A DNA stretch of 64,000 nucleotides from Nocardia sp. alder85J (GCF_020176955.2 NZ_JAIUCZ020000015.1:62001-126000); one strand, 5' to 3'. Positions 32,223 to 41,094 are shown, numbered from the stretch's first letter. Notes: a model not told the origin generated them from the letters alone. Program-made: numbers and translations.

Positions 32223-32600
32223 TTACACGATCGGATCGGAAGCGGGCCACGGCCCCGGGTCATGTCGGTGATCACCCGGACCGTCTCGCGCCGGTAGTGC
32301 ACCAGCGTGTACGGCACCGACGAGATCACCTGCCAGCCGAATCCCAGTGCGAAACCCAGGGATTCGATCGTGGCCAGCGGGCGGACCCGATGCCGGAGCC
32401 GGGCCGGCCGGCGCAGGCCCGGCGGCGGCGTTCACACCGTCGGCGACGCCGCGCGGGCCGCCCTTCGCCTCCAGCCCGCGCCGGCAGGCGATCACGACGA
32501 CCAGGAAGCCGAAGATCGCCGCCTTCACCAGCGACACCCAGATGTCGACGGGACTGGTGAAGGAGCCGAACGAGGCCCAGTGACTGCCGGACGACGCCCT
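32223..32600 (-). pseudogene. Relics of Mce-type YrbE/MlaE permease genes
   Basis: Two fragments lie in different frames. The first (about 32597 down to 32427) reads SPVDIWVSLVKAAIFGFLVV and then RRGLEAKGGPRGVADGVN, the well-conserved C-terminal segment of YrbE permeases. The second (about 32377 down to 32229) reads TIESLGFALGFGWQVISSVP and YTLVHYRRETVRVI, which matches the N-terminal amphipathic part of a YrbE protein. The pattern fits two adjacent yrbE genes fused by a deletion that removed the end of one and most of the other. No mce genes follow. The region is unlikely to encode a working transporter. Confidence 0.65.
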
Positions 32601-32790
32601 GGACAGCTGGGCCGGTCCCGCCGCGGAGGCCGAGCCGCAGCAGCGCGACCCCGTCCCGAATTGGCCTCCGACCGAGAGTGATTGACCCGCCGCGGCCGTG
32701 CCGATACGCTCTGAACAAATCTTTGGTAGTGGCTGTGGCCGTGGGCACCGCGCCGGCTCACCGCACGCCGGGCAGGGAAGGCGTCGACTG

Positions 32791-33999
32791 ATGGACGGAA
32801 CCACGGACTCGGATGTCTACTACGATCCCTACGATTTCGCCATCGACGACGATCCCTATCCGGTCTGGCGATGGTTGCGCGACGAGGCTCCGCTCTACCA
32901 CAACGAGAAGTACAACTTCTACGCGCTGAGCCGCTACGACGATGTGGCGCCGGCCATCACGGACTGGCGAACCTTCCGTTCCGGTAAGGGCACCGTCCTG
33001 GACGTCATCACCAGCGGGGTCGCGATCCCGTCCGGGCTCGTGCTGTGGGAGGACCCGCCGCTGCACGACATGCACCGCAAGATCCTGTCGCGGGTGTTCA
33101 CCCCCCGGCGGATGGCGGCGGTCGAGCCCATCGCCCGCGCCTTCACCGTGGAGGCGCTGGATCCGTTGCGGGACACCGGTTCCTTCGACTTCATCGAGAA
33201 TCTCGGCGCCCGGATGCCGATGCGCACGATCGGTGCGCTGCTGGGCATCCCGGAGCAGGATCAGCAGATCATGCGCGACACCACCGACAAGGCCATCACG
33301 CTGTCCTCGGGTGCGCCGTCGACCGGTCGCGTCGTGAAGGAGTTCACGCCACCGAATCTCGAGATGATCGCCGAGTACGTGGAATGGCGGGCCCAGCATC
33401 CCACCGACGACCTGATGACGGATCTGCTGCACGCCGAGGTGGAGGACGAGGAGGGCAACACCCGCCGCGCCCTCACCCGCATCGAGGTGCTCACCTACAT
33501 CAGCATGATCATGGGCGCGGGCAGCGAGACCACCACGCGCCTCATCGGTTTCATCGGTCAGTTGCTGTCCGACCATCCGGATCAGCGCCGCCGCATCGCC
33601 GCCGATCGCGCACTGATCCCGAACGCGATCGAGGAGGTGCTGCGCTACGAGGCGCCGTCCCCGGTGCAGGCCCGCTATGTCGCCGCCGATCGGGAGTACC
33701 ACGGTCACACGGTGCCCGAGGGGTCGGTGATGTTGTTGCTCAACGGATCCGCCAACCGCGACGAGCGCCGCTACCCCGGCGCCGACACCTTCGACATCGA
33801 CCGGCAGGCCACGCATCTGAGCTTCGGTCAGGGCCTGCACTTCTGCCTCGGAGCGGCGCTGGCGCGGATGGAGGCCCGCGTCGCCCTCGACGAGGTGCTG
33901 ACGCGGTGGCCGGACTGGGAGGTCGACTACACCCGCGCGGTCAAGGCGCACACCTCCAGCGTGCGCGGCTGGGCCACCCTGCCGGCGCTGACCGCCTGA
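32791..33999 (+). CDS. Cytochrome P450
   Basis: This 402-residue soluble class I P450 begins DVYYDPYDFAIDDDPYPVWR and has the I-helix GAGSETTTR (residues 242-250), ExxR (EVLR, 282-285) and haem loop SFGQGLHFCLGAALAR with Cys352. GSETT replaces the commoner GHETT, seen in several actinobacterial families. The ATG at 32791 fits the family N-terminus; GGGAAGG lies about 11 bases upstream. Its stop is six bases from the stop of the converging double TetR gene. No redox partner is adjacent. Substrate unknown. Confidence 0.87.
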   Translation: MDGTTDSDVYYDPYDFAIDDDPYPVWRWLRDEAPLYHNEKYNFYALSRYDDVAPAITDWRTFRSGKGTVLDVITSGVAIPSGLVLWEDPPLHDMHRKILSRVFTPRRMAAVEPIARAFTVEALDPLRDTGSFDFIENLGARMPMRTIGALLGIPEQDQQIMRDTTDKAITLSSGAPSTGRVVKEFTPPNLEMIAEYVEWRAQHPTDDLMTDLLHAEVEDEEGNTRRALTRIEVLTYISMIMGAGSETTTRLIGFIGQLLSDHPDQRRRIAADRALIPNAIEEVLRYEAPSPVQARYVAADREYHGHTVPEGSVMLLLNGSANRDERRYPGADTFDIDRQATHLSFGQGLHFCLGAALARMEARVALDEVLTRWPDWEVDYTRAVKAHTSSVRGWATLPALTA

Positions 34000-34005
34000 T
34001 CGCGG

Positions 34006-35310
34006 TCAGCGTGCGGTGACGACCCCGCGTAAAGTGGTGTCCCGCACCAGCAGTTGCGCTGCTCGCGGCCCGATGTCGGCCAGGATGTTCTCCGGTACCC
34101 AGCTCGCACCGATCACGCAGCGGGTCAGCATCTCCTGCGACGGATGCTCGATCGCGATCTCGCCCGACCGGATGCCCTGGGCCAGCAACGATTTCATCTG
34201 CCGGATGCGTTTGGCGAAGTGCCAGCCCGGATTCGGGGTGTCCGGCGGCGACTGCCGCATCCAGGCCAGCTGGATGCGGAACTCGTCGCCGAACCGCGCG
34301 AGCATGTTGGTGTTGATCCAGCTGAGCGCGTCCAGCTTCGCCACCGGCGAGGCGTCGCAGCGCAGCACGTCGGTCCAGCCGATGGCGACCTTCTCCCCGA
34401 AGGACCGCATGATCGACGCCAGCAGCTCCTCCTTCGAGCCGATCAGCCGGTAGACCGACCCGGTGCCGAGCCCCGCGGCCGTGGCGATGTCGCGGACGGT
34501 GGTGCCCTCGTACCCCCGGCGGCCGAATTCGGCGCGGGCGACCGCGCGGATGTGGGCCGTCTTGGCGTCGGCGCCGTCCTCGCCGTCGCCGGCCCAGCTC
34601 CGGACGACCCGGTCGGCGGCCAGGAACGCCGGTGAACCGTCCAGCGCGGCATCGTCGAGCGGGCCGGTGGCCAACCCGTGCAACAGGATTCGGCAGAACA
34701 CCAGGGCGACCTGGTCGGCCGGGGCGTGGTGGCGGATGACATCGAGGCCGACGTACAGCATCGTCTGGGTGATCCGGTCCGCCAGCAGCGGCGCCTCGAT
34801 ACCGGCCGCGAGATCGCCGTGCACCCGGGCGGCGCGCAGGGTCTGCGTCATCACCTCGAGCAGCACCGTCGGCCGGCGCCGGGTGAGTTCCACCAGTGCG
34901 GGATTGGCGGCGGGGCCCTCGTAGAACGACATCTGCAACGCCGCGCGATGCGCCACCGCGCACCGCGCGATCGCGACGGCGAGATCGGTGACCCGATCCA
35001 GCGGTGGCCGGGCGTCGTTGTCCTGCAATGTCTCCCGGGCATGCCGGGCCACCTCGTCCAGGTCGGTGTGATAGCGCTGCAACAGCTCGACCAGGATGGC
35101 TTCCTTGGATTCGAAATGGTGGTACAGGCTGCCGGGCAGAATGCCGCAGGCGTCGGCGATCTCCTGGAGCGAGGTGCGCAGGCCGGTGGACGCGATCAGC
35201 GCGGCGGCGGTGTGCAGGATCTCGGTGCGGCGGGTGCCGTCGTCGGCGGCGTACCCGGCGCCGACCGGCTCCAGCGCGGGTTGCCCCCGGCTTGCCCGAC
35301 TCCGTACCAC
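34006..35310 (-). CDS. Double-headed TetR-family regulator (two TetR units in one chain)
   Basis: This 434-residue protein is twice the TetR length and contains two complete helix-turn-helix units: TEILHTAAALIASTGLRTSL with GILPGSLYHHFESKEAIL (about residues 29-73), and HIRAVARAEFGRRGYEGTTV with GLGTGSVYRLIGSKEELL (about 252-300). Each is followed by a helical effector-type domain. A single chain could thus replace the normal TetR homodimer and may bind unlike half-sites. It is divergent from the cyclase/acyl-CoA ligase operon at 35596; a near-perfect 19-bp palindrome (35543-35561) lies in the gap near the operon start. Regulation of that operon is inference. Confidence 0.85.
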   Translation of the reverse strand: MVRSRASRGQPALEPVGAGYAADDGTRRTEILHTAAALIASTGLRTSLQEIADACGILPGSLYHHFESKEAILVELLQRYHTDLDEVARHARETLQDNDARPPLDRVTDLAVAIARCAVAHRAALQMSFYEGPAANPALVELTRRRPTVLLEVMTQTLRAARVHGDLAAGIEAPLLADRITQTMLYVGLDVIRHHAPADQVALVFCRILLHGLATGPLDDAALDGSPAFLAADRVVRSWAGDGEDGADAKTAHIRAVARAEFGRRGYEGTTVRDIATAAGLGTGSVYRLIGSKEELLASIMRSFGEKVAIGWTDVLRCDASPVAKLDALSWINTNMLARFGDEFRIQLAWMRQSPPDTPNPGWHFAKRIRQMKSLLAQGIRSGEIAIEHPSQEMLTRCVIGASWVPENILADIGPRAAQLLVRDTTLRGVVTAR

Positions 35311-35542
35311 GGCACCTCCACACCCGCTCGATCCCGGTCACAGGTGCCCGCCGGGCTGCCGTGGTGACGACACCAACTCTTTGGTTCAAGGTAGCAGAGC
35401 AGGGGACACGTCCGGGTCGCCGGACCGCCCGCACGGATACCGGACGATCCGCGAGATCGGCGCCGGTCCGGTCGGCGGCCCAGTTCGCCGGCCTGTTGAC
35501 AGGCGGTGTGATCCCGGACATACTCGCTCCTGTCCCCAAACA

Positions 35543-35561
35543 TGACATGACTGTCACGTCA
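35543..35561. promoter_or_regulatory. 19-bp palindrome, candidate operator of the double TetR regulator
   Basis: TGACATGACTGTCACGTCA is symmetric about the central T at all but one base pair. It lies 35 bases before the cyclase start and overlaps the region where its promoter should be. The rest of the 285-bp divergent gap (35311-35595) holds no gene I can support. Confidence 0.6.
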
Positions 35562-35595
35562 CTAAATGCATTCACGGACGGACGAGGAGGTCCTG

Positions 35596-36522
35596 GTGAG
35601 CGAAGTTGCGCCGGATATGCGCGAACTGGGCGCAGAACTGCGGAACTGGGGTCGGTGGGGGGCCGATGACGAACGCGGAACCACCAACCTGATCACGCCG
35701 GAGGCCCTGGTGGCGGCCGCGCGGCTGGTGCGCACGGGCAAGGTCTTCGACCTGGGCATCCCGCTCGACGGCGACGGCCCGCAGCCGGGTGGCAACCGCA
35801 TCAACCCGATCCGGCTGATGTCGGAGAACGGCCAGGAGCAGGTGCTGCCCGGCGGCTTCAAATGGGCCGACGACTATGTGTTCATGCCCCTGCAATCGGC
35901 GTCCCAGTACGACGCGCTGGCCCACGTGCACTACGACGGGCAGCTGTACAACGGCCACGACGGCGACGCGGTCACCGTGAAGGGTGCGGGGCGCTGCGGG
36001 ATCCAGACCCAGTCGAAGGGCATCGCCGGTCGCGGCGTGCTGCTGGACATCGCGCGGTTGCGCGGGGTGGACTGGCTGGCCGCGGGCGAGGTCGTCACCG
36101 CCGACGAACTCGACGCCGCCGAACGGGCACAGGGCGTGCGGGTCGGCCCCGGTGACATCGTGCTGATCCGCACCGGCTGGCGGGCGAAGTTCCTGGCCGA
36201 GCGCGATCCGCAGGCGTTCATGGCGGGGGAGCCGGGCCTGGGCCTGTCCACCGCGCGCTGGTTCAAGGACCGCGACGCCGCCGTCGTCGGCTCGGACAAC
36301 TGGGCCGTCGAGGTCATCCCCGGCGAGCACGAGGGCGCGCTGTTCGAACTGCACATGGTGCTCATCCGTGACATGGGTATGACGCTGGCGGAGCTGCTCG
36401 ACTTCGAGGAGCTGGCCGCCGACTGCGCGGCCGACGGCGTCTACGAGTTCTTCTACGCGGGGCCGCCGCTGAAGTTCACCCGCGGTGTCGGGTCGCCGAT
36501 CAACCCGCTGGCCATCAAGTAG
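35596..36522 (+). CDS. Cyclase-family (kynurenine formamidase-like) metal hydrolase
   Basis: This 308-residue protein has the cyclase/formamidase pattern: SQYDALAHVHYDGQLYNGH (a variant of the HxGTHxDxPxH metal site), later GPGDIVLIRTGWR, and SDNWAVEVIPGEHEGALFEL with LHMVLIRDMGM. Family members hydrolyse amides or lactones with zinc or manganese, for example formylkynurenine or isatin. The GTG at 35596 was chosen because GAGGAGG lies five bases upstream. It is followed by an acyl-CoA ligase in the same operon; together they look catabolic for an aromatic or cyclic acid. The exact substrate is unknown. Confidence 0.85.
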   Translation: MSEVAPDMRELGAELRNWGRWGADDERGTTNLITPEALVAAARLVRTGKVFDLGIPLDGDGPQPGGNRINPIRLMSENGQEQVLPGGFKWADDYVFMPLQSASQYDALAHVHYDGQLYNGHDGDAVTVKGAGRCGIQTQSKGIAGRGVLLDIARLRGVDWLAAGEVVTADELDAAERAQGVRVGPGDIVLIRTGWRAKFLAERDPQAFMAGEPGLGLSTARWFKDRDAAVVGSDNWAVEVIPGEHEGALFELHMVLIRDMGMTLAELLDFEELAADCAADGVYEFFYAGPPLKFTRGVGSPINPLAIK

Positions 36523-36556
36523 CGGCGCCGACCCCTCCGCATCCGAAGGACCACCC

Positions 36557-38092
36557 ATGCTTTTCCATGACATCCTGCGGCGCGTCGCGACTCGCACCCC
36601 CGACCGAATCGCGGTGCAGGACATCGACACCGGAGCGACCCGCACCTATCGGGAGCTCTACGAGCGCGCGATCCGGCTGGGCAACGGGATCCGTACCCTG
36701 GCCGGTCGCGGGGACCGCATCGCGATCCTGTCCGAGAACAGCCTCGAATACGTCGAGGCGTACTACGGCATTCCGGCGGCCGGCATGGCGCTGACCATGC
36801 TGAACTACCGGCTGCATCCGAAGGAATGGGTGTGGATCCTCAACAATGCCCGGGCCCGGGTGCTGCTGGTGGCCGCGCCGTACTACGAGGCGATCGCGGA
36901 GTATCGGGATCAGTTGGTCACCGTCACCGACATCGTCGTGATCGGCGATCCGGTGGACGGCGTGGCCGGGTACGAAAGTTTCACCGGGCCCGAGCATTCC
37001 GCGCAGCCCGCGACGGACACCACCGAGGACGACATCGCGTGGTTGCTGTACACCAGCGGGACCACCGGATTCCCGAAGGGTGCGCAGCTGTCGCATCGCA
37101 ATCTCGTCACCGCGGTGGTGCAGTCGGCGCTGGAGTACGAACTGTCCGAGGACACCGTCTATCTGAACGCCATGCCGCTGTGCCATGTCGCCGGATATCT
37201 GGTCCCGACGAATCTGTTCAAGGGTGGCCGGGTGCTGATGATGGCCGGCTGGGATCCGCAGCGCTGGATGCGGACGGTGCAGGACAACGCCGTCACCAGT
37301 GGCGGTTTCGCGCCGACCATGATGACAATGCTGCTCAATCATCCGAAGCTGGCGGAGTACGACCTGTCCAGCCTGCGGTGGATGGGCTACGGAGCGTCGA
37401 AGATTCCGGTGGAGGTGCTGCGGCGGACCATCGAGCACTTCGGTCCGATCGTCTACGCCGGGATGGGGATGACCGAACTCGGCGGCAACATCCTGACCCT
37501 GGACCGGCAGGCGCACATCCGTGCCGCGCACGGCGAGGATCATCTGCTGGACGCCGCCGGCAAGCCGATGGCGCTGGTCGACGTCCGGATCGTCGACACC
37601 GCGGGGCAGGAGTGCGCCGTGGGCGAGGTCGGTGAGATGGTGATCCGCGGAAATCAGGTCATGCGAGGCTATTTCGGTAATCCCGAGGCCACCGCGGAGG
37701 CCTTCGAGGGCGGCTGGTTCCACACCGGCGACCTGGCCCGGCAGGACGCGGAGGGCTTCGTCTACATCGTGGACCGCACCAAGGACATGATCATCTCCGG
37801 CGGCGAGAACATCTATCCCAGTGAGGTCGAGAACGCGATCTACACCCTGGCGGACGTGGCCGAGGCGGCGGTGATCGGCACTCCGGATCCGGTCTGGGGT
37901 GAGCGGGTCACGGCGGTCGTGGTCACCCGGGACGGCGCGACGGTGTCGCCGGAGCAGGTCGCCGCGGCCTGCAAGGACCGCCTCGCGTCCTTCAAGCAGC
38001 CGCGGGAGGTCGTCTTCGTCGACGAACTGCCGAAGACGGTCAGCGGCAAGATCCGCAAGGCGGAACTGCGCGCCCGCCTCGCCGACGGCTGA
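36557..38092 (+). CDS. Acyl-CoA ligase (AMP-forming)
   Basis: This 511-residue enzyme has LLYTSGTTGFPKGAQLSHRN, GMGMTELGG, GGWFHTGDLARQD, DMIISGGENIYPSEVE and the C-terminal TVSGKIRKAEL with the catalytic lysine. It is of the medium-chain or aromatic acyl-CoA synthetase type that passes acyl-AMP to CoA. It follows the cyclase by 34 bases with GAAGGA before the ATG, and ends 16 bases before a strong hairpin. The pair probably opens and then activates a ring-derived acid, under control of the double TetR regulator. Confidence 0.88.
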   Translation: MLFHDILRRVATRTPDRIAVQDIDTGATRTYRELYERAIRLGNGIRTLAGRGDRIAILSENSLEYVEAYYGIPAAGMALTMLNYRLHPKEWVWILNNARARVLLVAAPYYEAIAEYRDQLVTVTDIVVIGDPVDGVAGYESFTGPEHSAQPATDTTEDDIAWLLYTSGTTGFPKGAQLSHRNLVTAVVQSALEYELSEDTVYLNAMPLCHVAGYLVPTNLFKGGRVLMMAGWDPQRWMRTVQDNAVTSGGFAPTMMTMLLNHPKLAEYDLSSLRWMGYGASKIPVEVLRRTIEHFGPIVYAGMGMTELGGNILTLDRQAHIRAAHGEDHLLDAAGKPMALVDVRIVDTAGQECAVGEVGEMVIRGNQVMRGYFGNPEATAEAFEGGWFHTGDLARQDAEGFVYIVDRTKDMIISGGENIYPSEVENAIYTLADVAEAAVIGTPDPVWGERVTAVVVTRDGATVSPEQVAAACKDRLASFKQPREVVFVDELPKTVSGKIRKAELRARLADG

Positions 38093-38108
38093 CACCGCAT
38101 CGGCGCTG

Positions 38109-38137
38109 CCGCCGCGGCCGGACCCCGGCCGCGGCGG
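38109..38137 (+). terminator. Hairpin terminator after the acyl-CoA ligase
   Basis: CCGCCGCGGCCGG (38109-38121) pairs perfectly with CCGGCCGCGGCGG (38125-38137) across a three-base loop, 16 bases after the ligase stop. No U-tract follows. Confidence 0.8.
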
Positions 38138-38447
38138 AAGTCGTTCCGGCGCAGTACCACCCGGCCGCCGGAAGGTTGCCGGTCGGCGCCGGACGCTTGC
38201 CGGGGATGCCGCCGATTGGCTAGAATGGGTAACGGTTGTCCTGCGGGAAAATTGGTGCCGGTCGCGAAATATGTTGCGAGTAGCGGCGATTGTCGTCGAT
38301 GAGTTCGAATATTCCTGCGGCCGTTGGTTTCTTGTCCGCTCTGAGACATCGATACGTTGTCTCTTCTGATCATGGCAGTGGTGGGGCTTCTCCCGTGCGG
38401 TCGTTCGGTGCGACCGCGCGTGAGTACCGGAGCGACGGAGATCGAAA
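38138..38447 (+). promoter_or_regulatory. Non-coding gap with a sigma-70-like promoter and a long 5' leader
   Basis: TTGCCG (38197-38202) and TAGAAT (38221-38226) with an 18-base spacer form a good vegetative promoter for the methyltransferase gene at 38448. Transcription from about 38233 would give a leader of roughly 215 bases, unusually long for this window. I see no gene and no riboswitch I can name in it. Confidence 0.5.
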
Positions 38448-39359
38448 ATGGTATCCGATATCGGTGAGCATCAGGGTGCGTCGGCGGATGCGGTCCGCCA
38501 TCATTACGACGTCGGCAGCGAATTCTACCGATTGTGGCTCGATTCCGAGCTGACCTACTCGTGCGCGCTGTGGGCCGACGGCGACGAGGACGCCGACGAC
38601 GCACTGGATCTGGCGCAGCGCCGCAAGCTCGACTATCTCCTGGACGGCGCCGGGCTGACCACCGCTGATCGCATCCTCGACATCGGTTGCGGCTGGGGCA
38701 GTCTCATGCGCCGCGCGGCCGGGCGGTACCCGCAGGCGCGGGTCACCGGCCTCACCCTCAGCCGCGACCAATTCGACTACGCCCGTACCCATCCGGCCGA
38801 CCGCATCGACGTCCGGTTGGAACACTGGAATGCACACCGCGGCGAGCGGCCCTACGACGCGATATTCTGCATCGGCGCCCTCGAGCATTTCGTCAGATTC
38901 GGCCGTTCCCGGCAGGAACGTACCGCCACCTACCGGGCGTTCTTCACGCACTGCCACGATCTGCTCCGTCCCGGTGGCGGTCTCGTGGTGCAGACCATCG
39001 GCAAGGGTAACCGTCCGCTGGACGAGAATGCCCTGGCTGATGTGCAATTCCTCGCCGACGAGATATTTCCCGAATCGGAGCCGCCGCGGCTGGCGGAACT
39101 CGCGCATGCCGCGGAGAAGCTGTTCGAGATCCGATCGGTGGTCAACGATCGCAGTCATTACGCGCTGACGTGCGCGCACTGGCTGCGCCGGTTGCGGGCC
39201 CGGCGCGCCGAGGCGGAACGCATCGCGGGCGCCCGCGTCACGGAGGCCTACGAACAGTATCTGGCGGCCTCGATCCGGCAGTTCGAGCGGGAACACCTCG
39301 TGCTCTATCGGATCATGTTGCGGAAGGTGTCGCCGGAATCCGCTGGGGCACAACCGTGA
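38448..39359 (+). CDS. SAM methyltransferase, cyclopropane-fatty-acid synthase-like
   Basis: This 303-residue protein begins VRHHYDVGSEFYRLWLDSEL with TYSCALW, the hallmark entry of CFA-synthase-family methyltransferases, followed by the SAM motif LDIGCGWGSLMRRAA and CIGALEHFV. CFA and mycolic acid methyltransferases act on lipid double bonds; other members methylate small natural products. It is shorter at the C-terminus than mycolic-acid enzymes and lacks the usual GMFEH wording, so a non-lipid substrate is possible. GGAG lies seven bases before the ATG. Its stop overlaps the GTG start of a PhyH-type dioxygenase, so the two act together. Confidence 0.82.
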   Translation: MVSDIGEHQGASADAVRHHYDVGSEFYRLWLDSELTYSCALWADGDEDADDALDLAQRRKLDYLLDGAGLTTADRILDIGCGWGSLMRRAAGRYPQARVTGLTLSRDQFDYARTHPADRIDVRLEHWNAHRGERPYDAIFCIGALEHFVRFGRSRQERTATYRAFFTHCHDLLRPGGGLVVQTIGKGNRPLDENALADVQFLADEIFPESEPPRLAELAHAAEKLFEIRSVVNDRSHYALTCAHWLRRLRARRAEAERIAGARVTEAYEQYLAASIRQFEREHLVLYRIMLRKVSPESAGAQP

Positions 39360-40279
39360 CCGCCCCCGGGCCGGACACCGGCGGTGACGTCATCACCGAT
39401 CTGGACGAACTGCGCGTCGACCTGGCCCGGCAGTACCGCGCCACCCCCAGCGCGGGTGCGGCGGTCGATCCGGCCGTGGTCGACGCCGACCTGGCCGCCC
39501 TCGACCGCGACGGATACGTCGTGCTGCCCGGCCTGCTCACCCCCGCCCAGTGCGCGGCCGTCCGTGCCGAACTCGCCGGGCTGCTCGGCCACACCGGCCG
39601 GAACACCTTCGAAGGCAAGCGAACCCAGCGCGTCTACACCCTGCTGGAGAAGACGCGCGCCTGCGACCGGCTCGTCGACCATCCGCGGGTGCTGGCACTG
39701 CTCGACCGGCTGTTCCTGCCCAACTATCTGCTCTCCCAGCTCCAGGTGATCAACATCCTGCCCGGCGAACAGGCCCAACTACTGCACCACGACGACGGCT
39801 TCTATCCGGTGCCCCGGCCCCGGCCACCGCTGAGCGCCGCCACCATGTGGGCCGTCGACCCCTTCACCGAGACCAACGGCGGGACTGTGCTCGTACCCGG
39901 CAGTCACCGCTGGGGCGACCGGTCACCGGCCGACGTGGATGTCCGGACCAGCACGCGGATGCCCGCCGGTTCCTGCGTGTTCTATCTCGGCACCCTCTGG
40001 CACGGCGGCGGGGCCAATCGCGACCATACCGCGCGGCTGGCGGTGACCGCGCAGTACTGCGAGCCGTGGCTGCGGCCGCAGGAGGCGTACACGTTGTCGA
40101 CCAGCCGGGAGACCGCGCGCCTGGTGTCCGAGGACATTCGCCGCATGCTCGGCTACAGCATCCACCCGCCGTTCATGGGCGCGGTCGACGGCATGCATCC
40201 GAAACGCCTCCTCGGCAGCGAGGCACCCTCGTCGGGACCGCCGGATGCGGACAGGGCCTCGGTGCGTCCGCCGGCGTGA
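39356..40279 (+). CDS. Phytanoyl-CoA dioxygenase (PhyH)-family Fe(II)/2-oxoglutarate oxygenase
   Basis: This 307-residue protein has LDRDGYVVLPGLLTPAQCAA, the iron motif LLHHDDGFYP (His-x-Asp) and the distal TLWHGGGANRDHTARLAVTA with His and the 2-oxoglutarate-binding Arg. PhyH-family enzymes hydroxylate acyl-CoAs or natural-product scaffolds, or act as halogenases; the Asp is present, so hydroxylation is favoured. The GTG at 39356 overlaps the stop of the methyltransferase (GTGA). With that gene it forms a two-step modification pair, methylation plus hydroxylation, of an unknown substrate. Confidence 0.85.
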   Translation: MTAPGPDTGGDVITDLDELRVDLARQYRATPSAGAAVDPAVVDADLAALDRDGYVVLPGLLTPAQCAAVRAELAGLLGHTGRNTFEGKRTQRVYTLLEKTRACDRLVDHPRVLALLDRLFLPNYLLSQLQVINILPGEQAQLLHHDDGFYPVPRPRPPLSAATMWAVDPFTETNGGTVLVPGSHRWGDRSPADVDVRTSTRMPAGSCVFYLGTLWHGGGANRDHTARLAVTAQYCEPWLRPQEAYTLSTSRETARLVSEDIRRMLGYSIHPPFMGAVDGMHPKRLLGSEAPSSGPPDADRASVRPPA

Positions 40280-40375
40280 CCGAGTCGTGTCCTGTGGCCG
40301 CTGCATGGTTCGGTTCCGGCGGGGTAGCCGCAGGTCGTGGCGGTCCGCCGGACCGTCGCTCCGTGAGGAGGAACC

Positions 40376-40531
40376 ATGATCGTCCTGGGCATCATCCTGC
40401 TGATCATCGGCATCGTCGCCGGAATTCCGATCCTGACGACCATCGGCATCATTCTGCTGGTCGTGGGTGCGATCCTGATGCTGCTGGGTGCCGTCGGCCG
40501 GCCGATCGGCGGCCGCCGCCACTACTACTGA
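40376..40531 (+). CDS. Small DUF6131-type membrane protein
   Basis: This 51-residue protein reads MIVLGIILLIIGIVAGIPIL and continues TTIGIILLVVGAILMLLG, ending GGRRHYY. It has two short hydrophobic helices and a basic-aromatic tail and matches the small actinobacterial family I recall as DUF6131. GAGGAGG (40365-40371) lies four bases before the ATG. It is encoded 96 bases after the PhyH gene, apparently as a separate unit. Function unknown; presumably inserted in the plasma membrane. Confidence 0.78.
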   Translation: MIVLGIILLIIGIVAGIPILTTIGIILLVVGAILMLLGAVGRPIGGRRHYY

Positions 40532-40583
40532 TCCCGGCGATTCGGGTGACGGCCCGGACGGACCGCCACCGTTGCCGCATGTC

Positions 40584-40814
40584 TCAGTGCCCGGGTGCGG
40601 CCCAGGCCTCGGCGATACCGATATCGGCCGCCCGCTGATCGGAACATGCGGCGAGCTGGTCGCGGGAGGTGATGCCGCGTTTCGGGAAGATCCGGTCGAG
40701 GTGGGAGCCGACCGTGCGGGGCGACAGATACAGCCGCTCCCCGATCTCCCGGTTCGACAACCCCTGCGCGGCCAGGCGGGCGATCTGCAATTCCTGGGGT
40801 GACAGGGGTCCATC
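40584..40814 (-). pseudogene. C-terminal relic of a LuxR-type regulator
   Basis: The frame reads PLSPQELQIARLAAQGLSNR and EIGERLYLSPRTVGSHLDRI to a stop at 40584, a complete LuxR helix-turn-helix as found at the end of large ATPase-type regulators. No upstream part of such a protein exists: immediately before it, in another frame, lies an NADH dehydrogenase relic. It is probably not expressed as a regulator. Confidence 0.75.
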
Positions 40815-41094
40815 TCGAGCTCGGACATCGCGGTCACCTCGCCCGGCAACACCTGCACGTCGCGCCGCTCGCGCAGGATCGCCCGGACCGGCGGTGCGAT
40901 ACCGCCCTCGGAGAGAATGCCGGTCGCGACCTATAGAGCAGCGGCCGTAATTGGTGGTACGGCGCGCGGTCGATGAGCGTCACCTCGACCGGTGCCCGTC
41001 GTACTGTTCTGGCGGCGAACAGTCCGGCCAGCCCCGCGCCGATCACGGCCACCCGATGCGCGGGGCCGGTGGAACGAGATGACGTAGCGAACAT
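40815..41094 (-). pseudogene. N-terminal relic of a type II NADH dehydrogenase, frameshifted
   Basis: From an ATG at 41094 the frame reads RVAVIGAGLAGLFAARTVRR and TLIDRAPYHQLRPLLY, the FAD-binding start of NDH-2. A one-base loss in CTCTATAGGTCGC (about 40929-40941) breaks the frame; the next frame continues VATGILSEGGIAPPVRAILR and RDVQVLPGEVTA as expected. After about 90 residues in total the gene joins a LuxR C-terminal relic. The rest of NDH-2 (about 300 residues) is missing. Confidence 0.75.

Noticed and set aside
38233..38447. Riboswitch in the long leader of the methyltransferase gene
   Set aside because: The length is suggestive, but I could not recognise conserved elements of any known class.
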